From: Corynebacterium sp. CNJ-954 | GTDB lineage: Bacteria; Actinomycetota; Actinomycetes; Mycobacteriales; Mycobacteriaceae | Direction of reading: 5' to 3' | Assembly (NCBI RefSeq): GCF_001942345.1 | Contig: NZ_MKKI01000003.1 | Coordinates: forward strand, 62,001-126,000 | Length of the DNA stretch: 64,000 nucleotides | Part shown: piece after piece, positions 1 through 6,789 of the stretch | Layout of the letters: each line of letters opens with the position of its first letter | Numbering within the stretch: the stretch's first letter is position 1 | Notes under the pieces: model-generated | The model's database searches: none | What the model was told of the DNA's origin: nothing | What the model saw: only the letters and a program-made list of their open reading frames with translations | Position numbers and translations under genes: made by a program

Positions 1-988
1 TGGCGGACGCGTGCCCGAGCTGTTTTTGTACGACCTTCACGTTCGCCCCGGAGGACACCATGAGGCCCGCAGCGACATGGCGCAGCCCGTGCGGGGAGAG
101 CTTCGGGAAGGTGGGGTCTGCGGCCATGCGACGCTTCACAGCATGATGGAAGAAGCTGTTGCCGGTCAGCTTCAGCAGTGGCTCACCGTTGTTCCGGTGC
201 CACAGAAGATCGTCGGGAGACTTGCCCTTCACCCTGTCTTTAAGATCGTTCAGCACCTCGGCGGGCACCGCTACCGTCCGGTTCTCGCCAGCCTTCGTGG
301 TGCCGATCACGATCTTCTGCTTCACGGTCACAGCGTTGCGTGTGATGGAGATCCTGCGCCGTTTGAAGTCCACATCCTTCACCCTCAGCGCGGCGGCTTC
401 CCCCCACCGCAGCCCGACTGTGGCCAGCAGGTAGATAAGGTCGCCTTTTACGGAGCACTCGTCCACAAGATCCTTCACTTGATCGGCGGTGAGGTACACC
501 TTCACCCCCTTGCCCTTCTTCGGCAGGGTCACGTCCCGGGCGGGGTTCACGAGTAAGCGTTGTTGCTTCACGGCCATGTCGAGGATGTTAGCGAGGATCG
601 CGTGCACGCCAATGACGGTTGATGCGCCGCGTTCCATGCGGCTTACCCATGCTTGAACGTCAGCGTTGGTGACCTCGTTGACGCTCACTTCGCCCCACCG
701 GGGTTTGACGTGGACTCGCCAGCGCATGTCGGTGAGTTCGCGGGTGGAGGCTTTGAGGTGGGTTTGGTTTTTGAGCCATTCGTCTCCGAGTTGTCCGACC
801 GTGATCTTCCCGCTCTTAGGGTCGATCCAGCTGCCGGTGTTGCGTTCGATGAGGTTTTCGGCGGCCCAGTGCTCAGCTTGCTTCTTGGTCTGGAACCCGC
901 TTCGTGTGCGGCGTGTCCTAGTGGGGTCTACGTATTGGATGCGCCAGCGGGTGCCTTTGGCGGACTGGTACTTCTGCGGGGTGGGCAT
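1..988 (-). CDS. int: Tyrosine recombinase, prophage integrase (3' end cut by window)
   Basis: Site-specific recombinase that would integrate and excise the prophage at attB/attP. The leftward reading from ATG at 988 is open for 329 codons to the window edge. An Arm/SAM-like N-terminal half (first ~170 residues) is followed by the catalytic domain with the first catalytic Arg in GLRWGEAAAL, the HGLRH box and LGHAS near the edge; the catalytic Tyr lies beyond the window. The start sits 6 bases after the frameshift-corrected end of the lipoprotein gene, so the two are probably cotranscribed. It is the leftmost prophage gene and its 3' end points at the unseen attL, matching the tRNA-type attR at 59452-59513. 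Identification is firm; only the C terminus is missing. Confidence 0.93.
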   Translation of the reverse strand, partial: MPTPQKYQSAKGTRWRIQYVDPTRTRRTRSGFQTKKQAEHWAAENLIERNTGSWIDPKSGKITVGQLGDEWLKNQTHLKASTRELTDMRWRVHVKPRWGEVSVNEVTNADVQAWVSRMERGASTVIGVHAILANILDMAVKQQRLLVNPARDVTLPKKGKGVKVYLTADQVKDLVDECSVKGDLIYLLATVGLRWGEAAALRVKDVDFKRRRISITRNAVTVKQKIVIGTTKAGENRTVAVPAEVLNDLKDRVKGKSPDDLLWHRNNGEPLLKLTGNSFFHHAVKRRMAADPTFPKLSPHGLRHVAAGLMVSSGANVKVVQKQLGHASA

Positions 989-994
989 GACTTC

Positions 995-1824
995 CTACTG
1001 CTGTTGATCTAGCCACTGCTGCTGCAATTCGCCGGAAGACGGATTGGGGTTACCGTTAGCGTCATGTCCGTATCCGCATAGGTAGGCAGGGCACGTGCCA
1101 CCGTCTGCATACGGGATGGTTGCGGGGTCGGGTTCCGGCGGGGTTTGTCGTCCGGTCCCGTTGGTGGTCCTGAACTGGTCGAAGCACGCGGTAGTGAAGC
1201 CGCTTGTGCCGTCACTGTAGAACGTTGTTCCCGCTTCGTATATGGGGTCGAGGGCGCAGGTGGCGGTGGGGGCTGGCGCAGTCGCAGGCTCTGCTGCGGG
1301 GGTGGGTTGGGCGACTCGTCAGGTTCCGATTCTTCGTCTGCGTCGTCGCGGAACATGTCAGTGTCCCCTGTTGTCACGCGCCCGTCGAGTTCTTCAGCCA
1401 ACTTCGGGGCAAGCTCTAGGCTGTCGTTCTTGCCTAGGCCGCTGTTCAGGCTGATGCCTACGTTGTCGTAGGCCACCGATATGCCGTCTAGCCAGATTAC
1501 GGACTGTTCCCATTCCTTCCGCGCGTCTTCATCGAGAAAAACGAGGATGGATGAGTCGCGCTCGTTGATGTCCAGGTCCCACACGTCGGTTGCGACGGCC
1601 TCTTCGTTCTCGCCTTTGTACTCGACGTTTCCCCAGGGGGCGTCGAGCTTGTCGAGCGCGCCGGTGATGCGGTCGACGACGGGGCCATTGTCTTCTTCTT
1701 CGGCGGTTGTCGAGGTGGCAGGCGCTTGCGTGGCGCTGTCGGCAGTCTCGTCGCTTGCTCCGCAGGCAGCAAGTGTGAGTGTGGTGATCGCTGCGAGTGT
1801 AGCTGTGGTGATACGGCGGCTCAT
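995..1824 (-). CDS. Prophage lipoprotein, frameshifted
   Basis: Signal peptide with lipobox (LTLAAC, Cys about residue 21) and AGGAG ribosome site before the ATG, so a lipid-anchored envelope protein. The uninterrupted frame runs to 1009, but after about residue 170 it becomes low-complexity Pro/Arg/Ser text. Shifting back one base at the G5 run 1298-1302 (C5 in the gene) opens a convincing ending with two Cys pairs, a YADGGTCPAYLCGYG segment and a terminal PSSGELQQQW, stopping at 995-997. That ending looks like the C-terminal module of lipoproteins found beside integrases in corynebacterial prophages (my recollection, not searched). So the gene has lost one base, or the sequence has. Role unknown; superinfection exclusion is a guess from lipoprotein nature and lysogeny-block position. 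Confidence 0.75.
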
Positions 1825-1846
1825 GATGTTCTCCTGTGGTGAGGTT

Positions 1847-2203
1847 TTACTTGATGTGTCCGGCGCGGAAGAGTCCGGTACCGATCCGAGCTATTGCGAC
1901 GACGGCCAGGCCTAGGGTGGCGAAAGCCACTGAGGCGAAGAGGGCTGTGATCGCGTATGCGACTTCATCTTCACGTGAAACGGCTGCTCCGAGGATGGAT
2001 ATGACGACACCGATAGCACCGAGTGCGAATACCATGTGCCCGGTTGTTCCGATCCATCCGAAGGGGTCTTTTTGCGGGGCGGGGGTGTGATGTTCTGCGT
2101 TCGGGTTGTAGTACGGCTGGCCGTTGTTGTTCACGTATGGCCCGGGTGTCCACCGTGGGTTCTGTTGGGGGGTGTGGTCCTGCGGGCCGTTGGGGTGGCT
2201 CAT
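1847..2203 (-). CDS. Two-helix membrane protein of the lysogeny block
   Basis: 118 residues from ATG 2203, chosen over an upstream in-frame start because GAGGAG lies just before it. The N-terminal half is hydrophilic, rich in Pro, Asn, Gln and His; two hydrophobic segments follow (about residues 55-78 and 88-112), so it is likely an inner-membrane protein with a cytoplasmic N terminus. It leads a leftward operon with the lipoprotein and integrase. A GTTGA-N6-TCAAC operator candidate lies 67 bases upstream. No family recognised. Membrane protein plus lipoprotein next to int fits a lysogenic conversion or superinfection-exclusion role, which is inference only. Confidence 0.72.
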   Translation of the reverse strand: MSHPNGPQDHTPQQNPRWTPGPYVNNNGQPYYNPNAEHHTPAPQKDPFGWIGTTGHMVFALGAIGVVISILGAAVSREDEVAYAITALFASVAFATLGLAVVAIARIGTGLFRAGHIK

Positions 2204-2269
2204 GATGCTCTCCTCTGAGCGTCTGGGGCACCAGATAGGTGCTGTTTGGTAGACATCGTGCACCATAAA

Positions 2270-2285
2270 GTTGATATATGTCAAC
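2270..2285. promoter_or_regulatory. Operator candidate GTTGA-N6-TCAAC (left)
   Basis: Perfect inverted repeat of five-base arms with a six-base spacer. Read leftward it is GTTGACATATATCAAC, 15 of 16 bases identical to the site at 3123-3138 read rightward. A TTGACA -35-like hexamer lies inside, upstream of the leftward lysogeny operon. Probably bound by the repressor at 2596-2895. Confidence 0.6.
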
Positions 2286-2380
2286 CTCGGGGGAATGTTG
2301 GGGGTGGAAGTAACAGGCTCGGCGCTCGGTCGATAGTCCCTGCGCAAGGGCAAGATGAGGCGGCCTCCGGTGGCCTAAAA

Positions 2381-2396
2381 TCGAACACGTGTTCTA
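2381..2396. promoter_or_regulatory. LexA-type SOS box
   Basis: TCGAACACGTGTTCTA differs at one position from the actinobacterial LexA consensus TCGAAC-N4-GTTCGA and contains a perfect 12-base palindrome (2383-2394). It lies 67 bases upstream of the small rightward gene at 2464, and overlaps a weak -35 (2392-2397) set 17 bases from a TAGACT -10 (2415-2420). Confidence 0.7.
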
Positions 2397-2463
2397 ATTG
2401 TCCGGCTGGTCGTCTAGACTGCAAAACAAGCCACACGACCCCCGAACCGGAGAAGATCTGAAC

Positions 2464-2589
2464 ATGCCACACCCGTCCCCTACCCTTGCCCCCATAATTG
2501 ACGAAATCTTGAACCGCATCGCCCTACGTCCCCCCGTGGAGGAGGCTGCACCCCTGTTGCACCTCCTGCGCGACCTTGGCGCCTTGTAG
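2464..2589 (+). CDS. SOS-linked 41-residue protein, possible antirepressor
   Basis: Short rightward gene with a good ribosome site (GGAGAAG, 8 bases before ATG 2464), located after a near-consensus LexA box and a possible promoter. The peptide starts Pro-rich and continues as one amphipathic Leu/Ile-rich helix (residues 10-41). It ends 6 bases before the end of the repressor gene, which is read the opposite way. A DNA-damage-induced small gene facing the repressor recalls LexA-controlled antirepressors such as Tum of phage 186; that function is inference, since the peptide matches no family I know. Confidence 0.55.
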   Translation: MPHPSPTLAPIIDEILNRIALRPPVEEAAPLLHLLRDLGAL

Positions 2590-2595
2590 TGACGG

Positions 2596-2895
2596 CTACT
2601 TCCTAATGTCGTCCATGACTTCAGCAAGGACGCGGAGCTTCACTTCCTCTGGGGTCTCCTGGATGAACAAGGATTCGGCGGGGAGGTAGCCCGTCTCAAC
2701 TAGAGCCACAGCACCATTGGCACCGTATTCGTCGGAGATTTTTAGGACGTGCTGGGGGGAAAGCCGTCCGTTGTGCCGCTCCATGTACTTGCGCAAAGTC
2801 GCCTTCGATAGGCCAATGCGGCGTTCTGCTTCGCCTACGGTGACGCCTTCTCCGAGGCTTGCGATCCAGTCTGCGTGATCTTCGTAAAGGTTCAT
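2596..2895 (-). CDS. Immunity-type repressor, helix-turn-helix protein
   Basis: 99 residues if started at ATG 2895; a longer reading from 2931 adds 12 residues but would include the promoter. Residues about 15-45 hold a helix-turn-helix (GVTVGEAERRIGLSKATLRKY), followed by a section on sensing position and a short acidic C-terminal helix. Size and position between the leftward lysogeny genes and the rightward early operon fit a small actinophage immunity repressor or Cro-like regulator. A promoter at 2903-2931 puts transcription start at or next to the ATG, so the message should be leaderless. Likely targets are the GTTGA-N6-TCAAC repeats at 2270 and 3123. Confidence 0.75.
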   Translation of the reverse strand: MNLYEDHADWIASLGEGVTVGEAERRIGLSKATLRKYMERHNGRLSPQHVLKISDEYGANGAVALVETGYLPAESLFIQETPEEVKLRVLAEVMDDIRK

Positions 2896-2902
2896 ATCTA
2901 GC

Positions 2903-2931
2903 AGTATAAGCGTGTGGTTGCCTTTTGTCAC
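2903..2931 (-). promoter_or_regulatory. Promoter of the repressor gene (leaderless)
   Basis: On the minus strand: -35 GTGACA (2926-2931), 17-base spacer, -10 TATACT (2903-2908), then 7 bases to ATG 2895. Spacing is ideal and leaves no room for a ribosome site, so a leaderless message is predicted. Confidence 0.65.
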
Positions 2932-3046
2932 CCATGGGTTGTGGTAATGGGACGGGGGGAGTCAACTTGTCGGCGGGGCGGGGACGGCAAGACGCTCTGA
3001 GGTCCCCTGTGGGAGTGGTGTCGCATTGCCATCGCGGAGGTCTTTG

Positions 3047-3057
3047 GTCAACTTGAC
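3047..3057. promoter_or_regulatory. Palindrome GTCAACTTGAC
   Basis: Perfect 11-base palindrome with the same GTCAA/TTGAC half-sites as the two 16-base operators but a closer spacing; GTCAACTTG recurs at 2961-2969. May be a second class of regulator site between repressor and early genes. Confidence 0.4.
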
Positions 3058-3122
3058 GCAAAGTCGTAACACACACGTTGAACTGGGCGTATGCGACAGT
3101 AAAAACTTCTTTCAGATCGATG

Positions 3123-3138
3123 GTTGACAAATATCAAC
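3123..3138. promoter_or_regulatory. Operator candidate GTTGA-N6-TCAAC (right)
   Basis: Inverted repeat GTTGACAAATATCAAC, extended to 18 bases by flanking GG/CC. It contains TTGACA, a perfect -35 hexamer for a rightward promoter, so a bound repressor would block early transcription. A looser partner starts at 3146. Confidence 0.6.
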
Positions 3139-3504
3139 CCATGGTGTTGACTGTGATTCAGCGGCACGGAAGCCACCACCCAGACGGGGACGGAGCGCCG
3201 GAGGTTCGCAGGATATTTTCTCAACTTAGCCCCCAGAGGGACGAAGACAACCACCCGGTGTGGACAGAGCAGGAAGCCCGGGCAGGATCGGAGTCGAACC
3301 CACGGCGGGACGGACCCCATAGGGGGAAAGACCAGCGTAGATAGATATTTACCGCGCAGGTCCGATAGTTCGAGCGAGGTTGGCGCACACGTGGCGTCGA
3401 GTGAATCCCGGGAGGGGGCCTTGCCGTGACGGCTACGGATACCACGCGGGCGGTTAGTACACACCTTGTCATGGGTGTAGGGAAACACGCTCTAGAAGAA
3501 GTAA

Positions 3505-3525
3505 GGGGCCGGACGATACGGCCCC
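3505..3525 (+). terminator. Hairpin in the early leader
   Basis: GGGGCCG and CGGCCCC form a perfect seven-pair stem with a seven-base loop, about 50 bases before the first early gene. Only a weak T-rich tail (TCGTCTT) follows, so it may be an attenuator or processing site rather than a full terminator. Confidence 0.4.
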
Positions 3526-3577
3526 TCGTCTTGGCGGGTGCAGTCCTGAGGAGGGCGGATGGTTCGAGTCCATCGCA

Positions 3578-3832
3578 ATGACGCTGTGCACGTTCCGAGT
3601 CTGCCTGGAGGGGCAGGCGGCGGGCACTTGGTTTTTTGTTAGGAAGTATTTCGTGGAGGACTGGACGGAGGCGCAGGCGGACGCCGCTTTCGAGGAGATC
3701 AGTAGGCGGGTTCTTGCCTTGGCAGAGGTCGAGGATGACGCGGCGAGGGTCGCGGAAGGGAAGAAGATTGTGAAGATGATTTACGAGACTGAGGCCCGTT
3801 GTCAGTGGTCAGGTCTGGACAACAGGCAGTAA
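3578..3832 (+). CDS. Early hypothetical protein
   Basis: 84 residues, first gene of the rightward early operon. An aromatic N terminus (TWFFVRKYF about residues 17-25) leads into an amphipathic helical stretch. The GGAGG at 3550 is too far upstream for ATG 3578 but ideal for a competing ATG at 3559, which opens only 27 codons in another frame; that short frame could be a leader peptide. No family recognised. Coding nature is supported by composition and position. Confidence 0.55.
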   Translation: MTLCTFRVCLEGQAAGTWFFVRKYFVEDWTEAQADAAFEEISRRVLALAEVEDDAARVAEGKKIVKMIYETEARCQWSGLDNRQ

Positions 3833-3865
3833 CCCCACCACCCCAATCAATCAGGAGTTAGTGGC

Positions 3866-4744
3866 ATGTCACTGCCAGTAGGAATCACAGAAGAGATCGG
3901 CGGGTATCCGGTTCACCCGGTGGCGTCGATGTTCCCGATGATCGGCGAAGCTGAGCTTCAGCAGCTCGCGGACGACATCAGGGAGAACGGCCAGCACGAG
4001 GCGATTGTTCTTGCTCCGTACTACAAGGACAACGCTCGAATCCTTGCCGAGCACGGCATTGAAACAGATGAGTTCGGCGGGTTCATGTCGTTGCCTCCTG
4101 AGGTTGAAGCTGAGCTTGAGCCGGATGTTGTGTTGATTGATGGGCGTAACCGCATGGCAGCGTGTCTGCTGGCGGGGGTTGAGCCGATTGTCACGCAGGA
4201 CATTCCGGGGAACACGTCGGGGAAGGATTCGGATTCTCCGGATTGGGAGCAGTTCGTTACGGCGTGGATCACGTCGGGAAACCTGCATCGTCGTCACCTG
4301 TCGAAGGGGCAGTTGGCCGCCATCGCTGTGGAGATTGAGAAGTGGAAAGCGGTCGAAGCGAAGAAGCGACAGGTCGCGGCACAGAACAATGAAGCAGGCC
4401 GAGCAGTTGTGGAAAATTTGCCACAACAGGCCAATGCAAGGGCCTCGGATGAGGCGGGCGCGATGCTTGGAGTGTCCGGTCGATCAGTCCGCGACGCGAA
4501 GTACGTCGAGCAGACCGACCCCGAGATGTTCGAGAAAATCAAAGCGGGCCAGGTCGCTCCGTCCGCTGCCGCGAAGAAGATCCGTGACGCAGCGAAGCCC
4601 GCGCCCACGGAGGCTGAAGTCAAGTCAGCGCGAGAAGCGCTGATCCAGAAAGAAGTTGAGCGCATGTTCAACAAGTACAGCACCCCTGAAGAGAGGACGC
4701 TCCTCTCTCACTACTTCCACCTCTACGAAGGAGAAAAAAGGTGA
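3866..4744 (+). CDS. ParB/Srx-fold domain protein
   Basis: 292 residues with AGGAG before the ATG. A ParB-like domain fills about residues 15-110, with the family signature near IDGRNRMAACLLAGVEP (residues 91-107) and PIVTQDIP after it. A helical middle has an HLSKGQLAAIAVEIEKW segment and a helix-turn-helix-like stretch (ARASDEAGAMLGVSGRSVRDAKYV, about 187-210) like the DNA-binding part of ParB. In phages such proteins act as regulators, partition-like DNA binders or nucleases; which applies is not visible. It is followed, with a 4-base overlap, by a second ParB-fold gene. Confidence 0.75.
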   Translation: MSLPVGITEEIGGYPVHPVASMFPMIGEAELQQLADDIRENGQHEAIVLAPYYKDNARILAEHGIETDEFGGFMSLPPEVEAELEPDVVLIDGRNRMAACLLAGVEPIVTQDIPGNTSGKDSDSPDWEQFVTAWITSGNLHRRHLSKGQLAAIAVEIEKWKAVEAKKRQVAAQNNEAGRAVVENLPQQANARASDEAGAMLGVSGRSVRDAKYVEQTDPEMFEKIKAGQVAPSAAAKKIRDAAKPAPTEAEVKSAREALIQKEVERMFNKYSTPEERTLLSHYFHLYEGEKR

Positions 4745-5484
4745 AGAACTACAACCCCGAATACAGGCTCGTGGACGTCTCCATGATGGAACGTCACCCC
4801 CTGGTTCAGCGTGACATGCGCGAGTCGCACGTCCGACGCATCATGAAGGACTACAATCCACTGTTCATCAACCCGCTCACGGTGGCCTACACGACGTCCG
4901 GGGCGAATCGTCGCTACTGGATCATCGACGGTGGACACACCCACGAAGTGTCGCTCCGAAAGGGTGTGAAGCAGCTGTGGTGCAAGGTCATCAACGTTCA
5001 CTCCTACGCCGAGATCTCGGAGATCTTCGTCGGGATGAACAAGAACAAGTTGTCGATGAGCGCTGCGGACACTCATCAGATCGAGAGTGACTTCCGTGCA
5101 GACTCTGACGCGGCGAACATTGATCGCATCTTCGAGGTGAACGGTATCGCCCGTGAGGACATTGGGGCGTGGCGGACGGTTCACAAGGTGTACGACGAGC
5201 TGGGGGATGGCAGGTTCGCTATCTTCGCTGCTCTTCTCGCGGCGGTGAAGGACGGTGGCGCGTCCATTGACATGCCCACGATTCAGGCTCTTCGGTCGGT
5301 CGTGAAGAACCGGTCGTACGTCGAGCTGGTTGAGAGTGATATCGCGGAGGTACTGGAGTCGAGTTTCCTGGACATCAAGCAGCGGGCCGGTCACTCGCTT
5401 CGGAACCGTAACCTTCATCAGTCGCCGGGGACGTTGGCGCGGTGGATTGAGGATGAGGTTTTTGGTGTGGGTGTTGCCGCATGA
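4741..5484 (+). CDS. ParB-like DUF6551-type protein
   Basis: 247 residues from GTG 4741, with GGAG in the end of the previous gene. The core resembles a ParB/sulfiredoxin fold: an N-terminal strand-rich part with RDMRESHVRRIMKDYNP, then IIDGGHTHEVSLRKG (about 63-77), then an all-helical C-terminal half with repeated acidic helices. I associate this layout with the DUF6551 group seen in actinophages, from memory. The tight coupling to another ParB-like protein suggests a two-component DNA-binding pair, possibly for replication or early regulation. Confidence 0.65.
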   Translation: MKNYNPEYRLVDVSMMERHPLVQRDMRESHVRRIMKDYNPLFINPLTVAYTTSGANRRYWIIDGGHTHEVSLRKGVKQLWCKVINVHSYAEISEIFVGMNKNKLSMSAADTHQIESDFRADSDAANIDRIFEVNGIAREDIGAWRTVHKVYDELGDGRFAIFAALLAAVKDGGASIDMPTIQALRSVVKNRSYVELVESDIAEVLESSFLDIKQRAGHSLRNRNLHQSPGTLARWIEDEVFGVGVAA

Positions 5485-5780
5485 TTTTTCAGTCTGATGA
5501 TTACGCCCGGTCGTTGGAGGATCTGACCGAGAGTGAACTTCGCATCGAGGAGCTACGCGCTTACTCGATGGTGGAGTACGACATGCGGAGGAAAGCAGAG
5601 GAGACGGACCCTGTGATGCTGCGGAAGGCTCATGGGTTCGCGTGCGAGTCTGCGAAAAAGCTCCTGCTCGTCAGGTGGGCGTTGGAGCACCTGGGCTTGG
5701 AGCCGACGTTGTTTGGTTGTGAGTGCGTGGATGAGGGGTCTTCTGAGGAGGTGGAAGATGGTGTGCTCATCGCTGCCTGA
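5481..5780 (+). CDS. Hypothetical helical protein
   Basis: 99 residues, coupled to the previous gene by an ATGA overlap. Mostly charged helix (residues 10-70) with paired acidic and basic residues, ending in a short Cys-containing segment and acidic tail. No family recognised. Likely early, non-essential function. Confidence 0.6.
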   Translation: MIFQSDDYARSLEDLTESELRIEELRAYSMVEYDMRRKAEETDPVMLRKAHGFACESAKKLLLVRWALEHLGLEPTLFGCECVDEGSSEEVEDGVLIAA

Positions 5781-5874
5781 GGAGGGCACTGTTGAGAGTA
5801 CTGGGGTTACACCGTTCGCGCAAGATGATGTGTTTGCCGACCGCTTGTGGAAGGGGGTGTGGCATGGCGAATGA
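5758..5874 (+). CDS. Small hypothetical protein
   Basis: 38 residues from ATG 5758, preceded by a very good ribosome site (GAGGAGG). It overlaps the previous gene by 23 bases and the next by 11, the usual packing in this operon. Acidic, ending DRLWKGVWHGE. Function unknown; support is the ribosome site, spacing and sensible composition. Confidence 0.45.
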   Translation: MVCSSLPEEGTVESTGVTPFAQDDVFADRLWKGVWHGE

Positions 5875-6049
5875 TCAGTATATGACGGTGAAGCAGATCG
5901 CGGAGTGGCTTTGTTGTTCGGAGAAGACTGTGAACCGTCGTCTTGATGATGGGACGTGGTTGTATTTGCAGCCTGCGGGGCCTAGGGGGACTCGCATGGT
6001 GCGGAGGTCGGAGATTTTGAAGTCGGAGAAGCGTGGGTTGTTGTCCTGA
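5864..6049 (+). CDS. Excisionase/MerR-type helix-turn-helix protein
   Basis: 61 residues from ATG 5864 (GGGGG 7 bases upstream); an upstream TTG start is possible. Nearly all of the protein is one DNA-binding domain: MTVKQIAEWLCCSEKTVNRRL is a winged-helix recognition unit and the rest (TRMVRRSEILKSEK) is the basic wing typical of helix-turn-helix_17 and phage excisionases. It may direct excision together with the integrase or regulate early genes; distance from int makes the regulator reading equally possible. Confidence 0.7.
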   Translation: MANDQYMTVKQIAEWLCCSEKTVNRRLDDGTWLYLQPAGPRGTRMVRRSEILKSEKRGLLS

Positions 6050-6058
6050 GGAGGACTG

Positions 6059-6292
6059 ATGGTTGAGATTGAGTTGAATGATGACAGTGTTGATGTGGCG
6101 TTGCCGGACGGGAACCATGTTCTGATTCGTCCGGATGGGCGCATCACAGAGTGGGATGATGGGTATAGCCTGGTCAGGGGGCTTCGAAGTGGAACTCGAT
6201 GTCCCGAACGCCGGGGATCTTGGCGTGAAGCACTGCTGCGCCGCCTACCACTGAAACGTCAAACGATGCACCCGAATCCAGCGGGCCGTTGA
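6059..6292 (+). CDS. Hypothetical protein, 3' end overlapped by an antisense gene
   Basis: Begins with a strong GGAGG site and 38 well-formed residues (MVEIELNDDSV...IRPDGRITEWDDGYSL), then becomes Arg-rich text exactly where the leftward gene 6174-6431 starts to occupy the other strand. The original C terminus was probably lost when that leftward gene was inserted. N-terminal part reads as a small beta-strand domain. Function unknown. Confidence 0.5.
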   Translation: MVEIELNDDSVDVALPDGNHVLIRPDGRITEWDDGYSLVRGLRSGTRCPERRGSWREALLRRLPLKRQTMHPNPAGR

Positions 6293-6431
6293 GGTAGTGG
6301 GGGTCTGTTGAGTTTTTGATGTTGATGGTGGTTCCACCGATGGGGGAGAAGCCAACGAGGACGAGTTTGTGTCCGCTGGTGTTGGTGAATCGGAAGAGGT
6401 TGGGGGCGAGGGGTTCTATTTTCCAGTCCAT
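6174..6431 (-). CDS. Leftward accessory gene in the early operon (moron candidate)
   Basis: 85 residues, opposite to about 27 kb of rightward genes. The protein looks like a compact beta-rich domain (repeated short strands such as KLVLVGF, TTINIKN, SFDVSVVGGAAVLHAKI), with no signal peptide or membrane segment. No ribosome site precedes ATG 6431; instead TACACT (-10-like) lies 6 bases upstream, suggesting a leaderless message as for the repressor. The -35 is weak. An autonomous, oppositely read gene of this sort is likely expressed in the lysogen, so defence or superinfection exclusion is worth testing. No family recognised. Confidence 0.62.
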   Translation of the reverse strand: MDWKIEPLAPNLFRFTNTSGHKLVLVGFSPIGGTTINIKNSTDPHYLNGPLDSGASFDVSVVGGAAVLHAKIPGVRDIEFHFEAP

Positions 6432-6469
6432 GTGCTGAGTGTACGTGGGTGTGCCTTGAGGAGGCTGTT

Positions 6470-6559
6470 GTGTTGGTTGTGTTGATTGTTGGTGCGGTGG
6501 TGTCGCTGATGATGCTGCTGGAGAGCATTGATCCGAAGTTGGAGAGGCTGGAGGGCTGA
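6470..6559 (+). CDS. Small single-span membrane protein
   Basis: 29 residues from GTG 6470 with GAGGAGG 5 bases upstream. Residues 2-17 are almost pure Val/Leu/Ile/Met, then a charged tail (ESIDPKLERLEG). Too short for certainty, but ribosome site and clear membrane-anchor composition favour a real gene. Confidence 0.45.
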   Translation: MLVVLIVGAVVSLMMLLESIDPKLERLEG

Positions 6560-6561
6560 TC

Positions 6562-6789
6562 GTGAGCGCAAGCGAGTCAAGCAGTGCCGGACCGATCGAG
6601 TTAAGAGTTGATGATCCGGAGGCGGCTTATCAGGAGTTCAAGCGCCGTTCCGCTGCTCATTCGAGGCGAGAGCCTAGAAGTTCCTCTAAAAATTCTACTC
6701 GTCGTCGTACGTCTTCGATTTCGAAGTGCTGGTTGAGGATGGTGTTGAGGAGTTGGGCGCGGTTTGGGCCGTCTTCTTGGAGTAGGTAG
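6562..6789 (+). CDS. Hypothetical protein, 3' end overlapped by an antisense gene
   Basis: GTG 6562 follows the previous stop by 2 bases. The first ~36 residues are plausible (acidic, ELRVDDPEAAYQEFKRRSA); beyond 6657 the frame turns into Arg/Ser-rich antisense of the leftward gene 6657-6875. This repeats the arrangement at 6059-6431 and suggests a truncation by insertion of that gene. Function unknown. Confidence 0.4.
   Translation: MSASESSSAGPIELRVDDPEAAYQEFKRRSAAHSRREPRSSSKNSTRRRTSSISKCWLRMVLRSWARFGPSSWSR

Larger units (their letters stand above)
2932..3577. other. Non-coding immunity/early control region
   Basis: About 650 bases with no convincing gene on either strand. It holds the palindrome GTCAACTTGAC (3047-3057), a second GTCAACTTG (2961-2969), the right operator (3123-3138), a possible early promoter (TTGAAC at 3079, TAAAAA about 3101), a terminator-like hairpin (3505-3525) and a tRNA T-arm look-alike near 3556-3572. 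A transcript from the operator to the first gene would have a leader of over 400 bases, so attenuation or a regulatory RNA is possible. Confidence 0.5.

Noticed and set aside
3078..3344. 88-codon rightward frame over the right operator
   Set aside because: No ribosome site, protein-like composition lost after 40 residues, and it covers operator repeats.
3250..3345. Possible minus-strand tRNA with GGGTTCGACTCC T-loop
   Set aside because: T stem pairs poorly and no matching acceptor strand was found.
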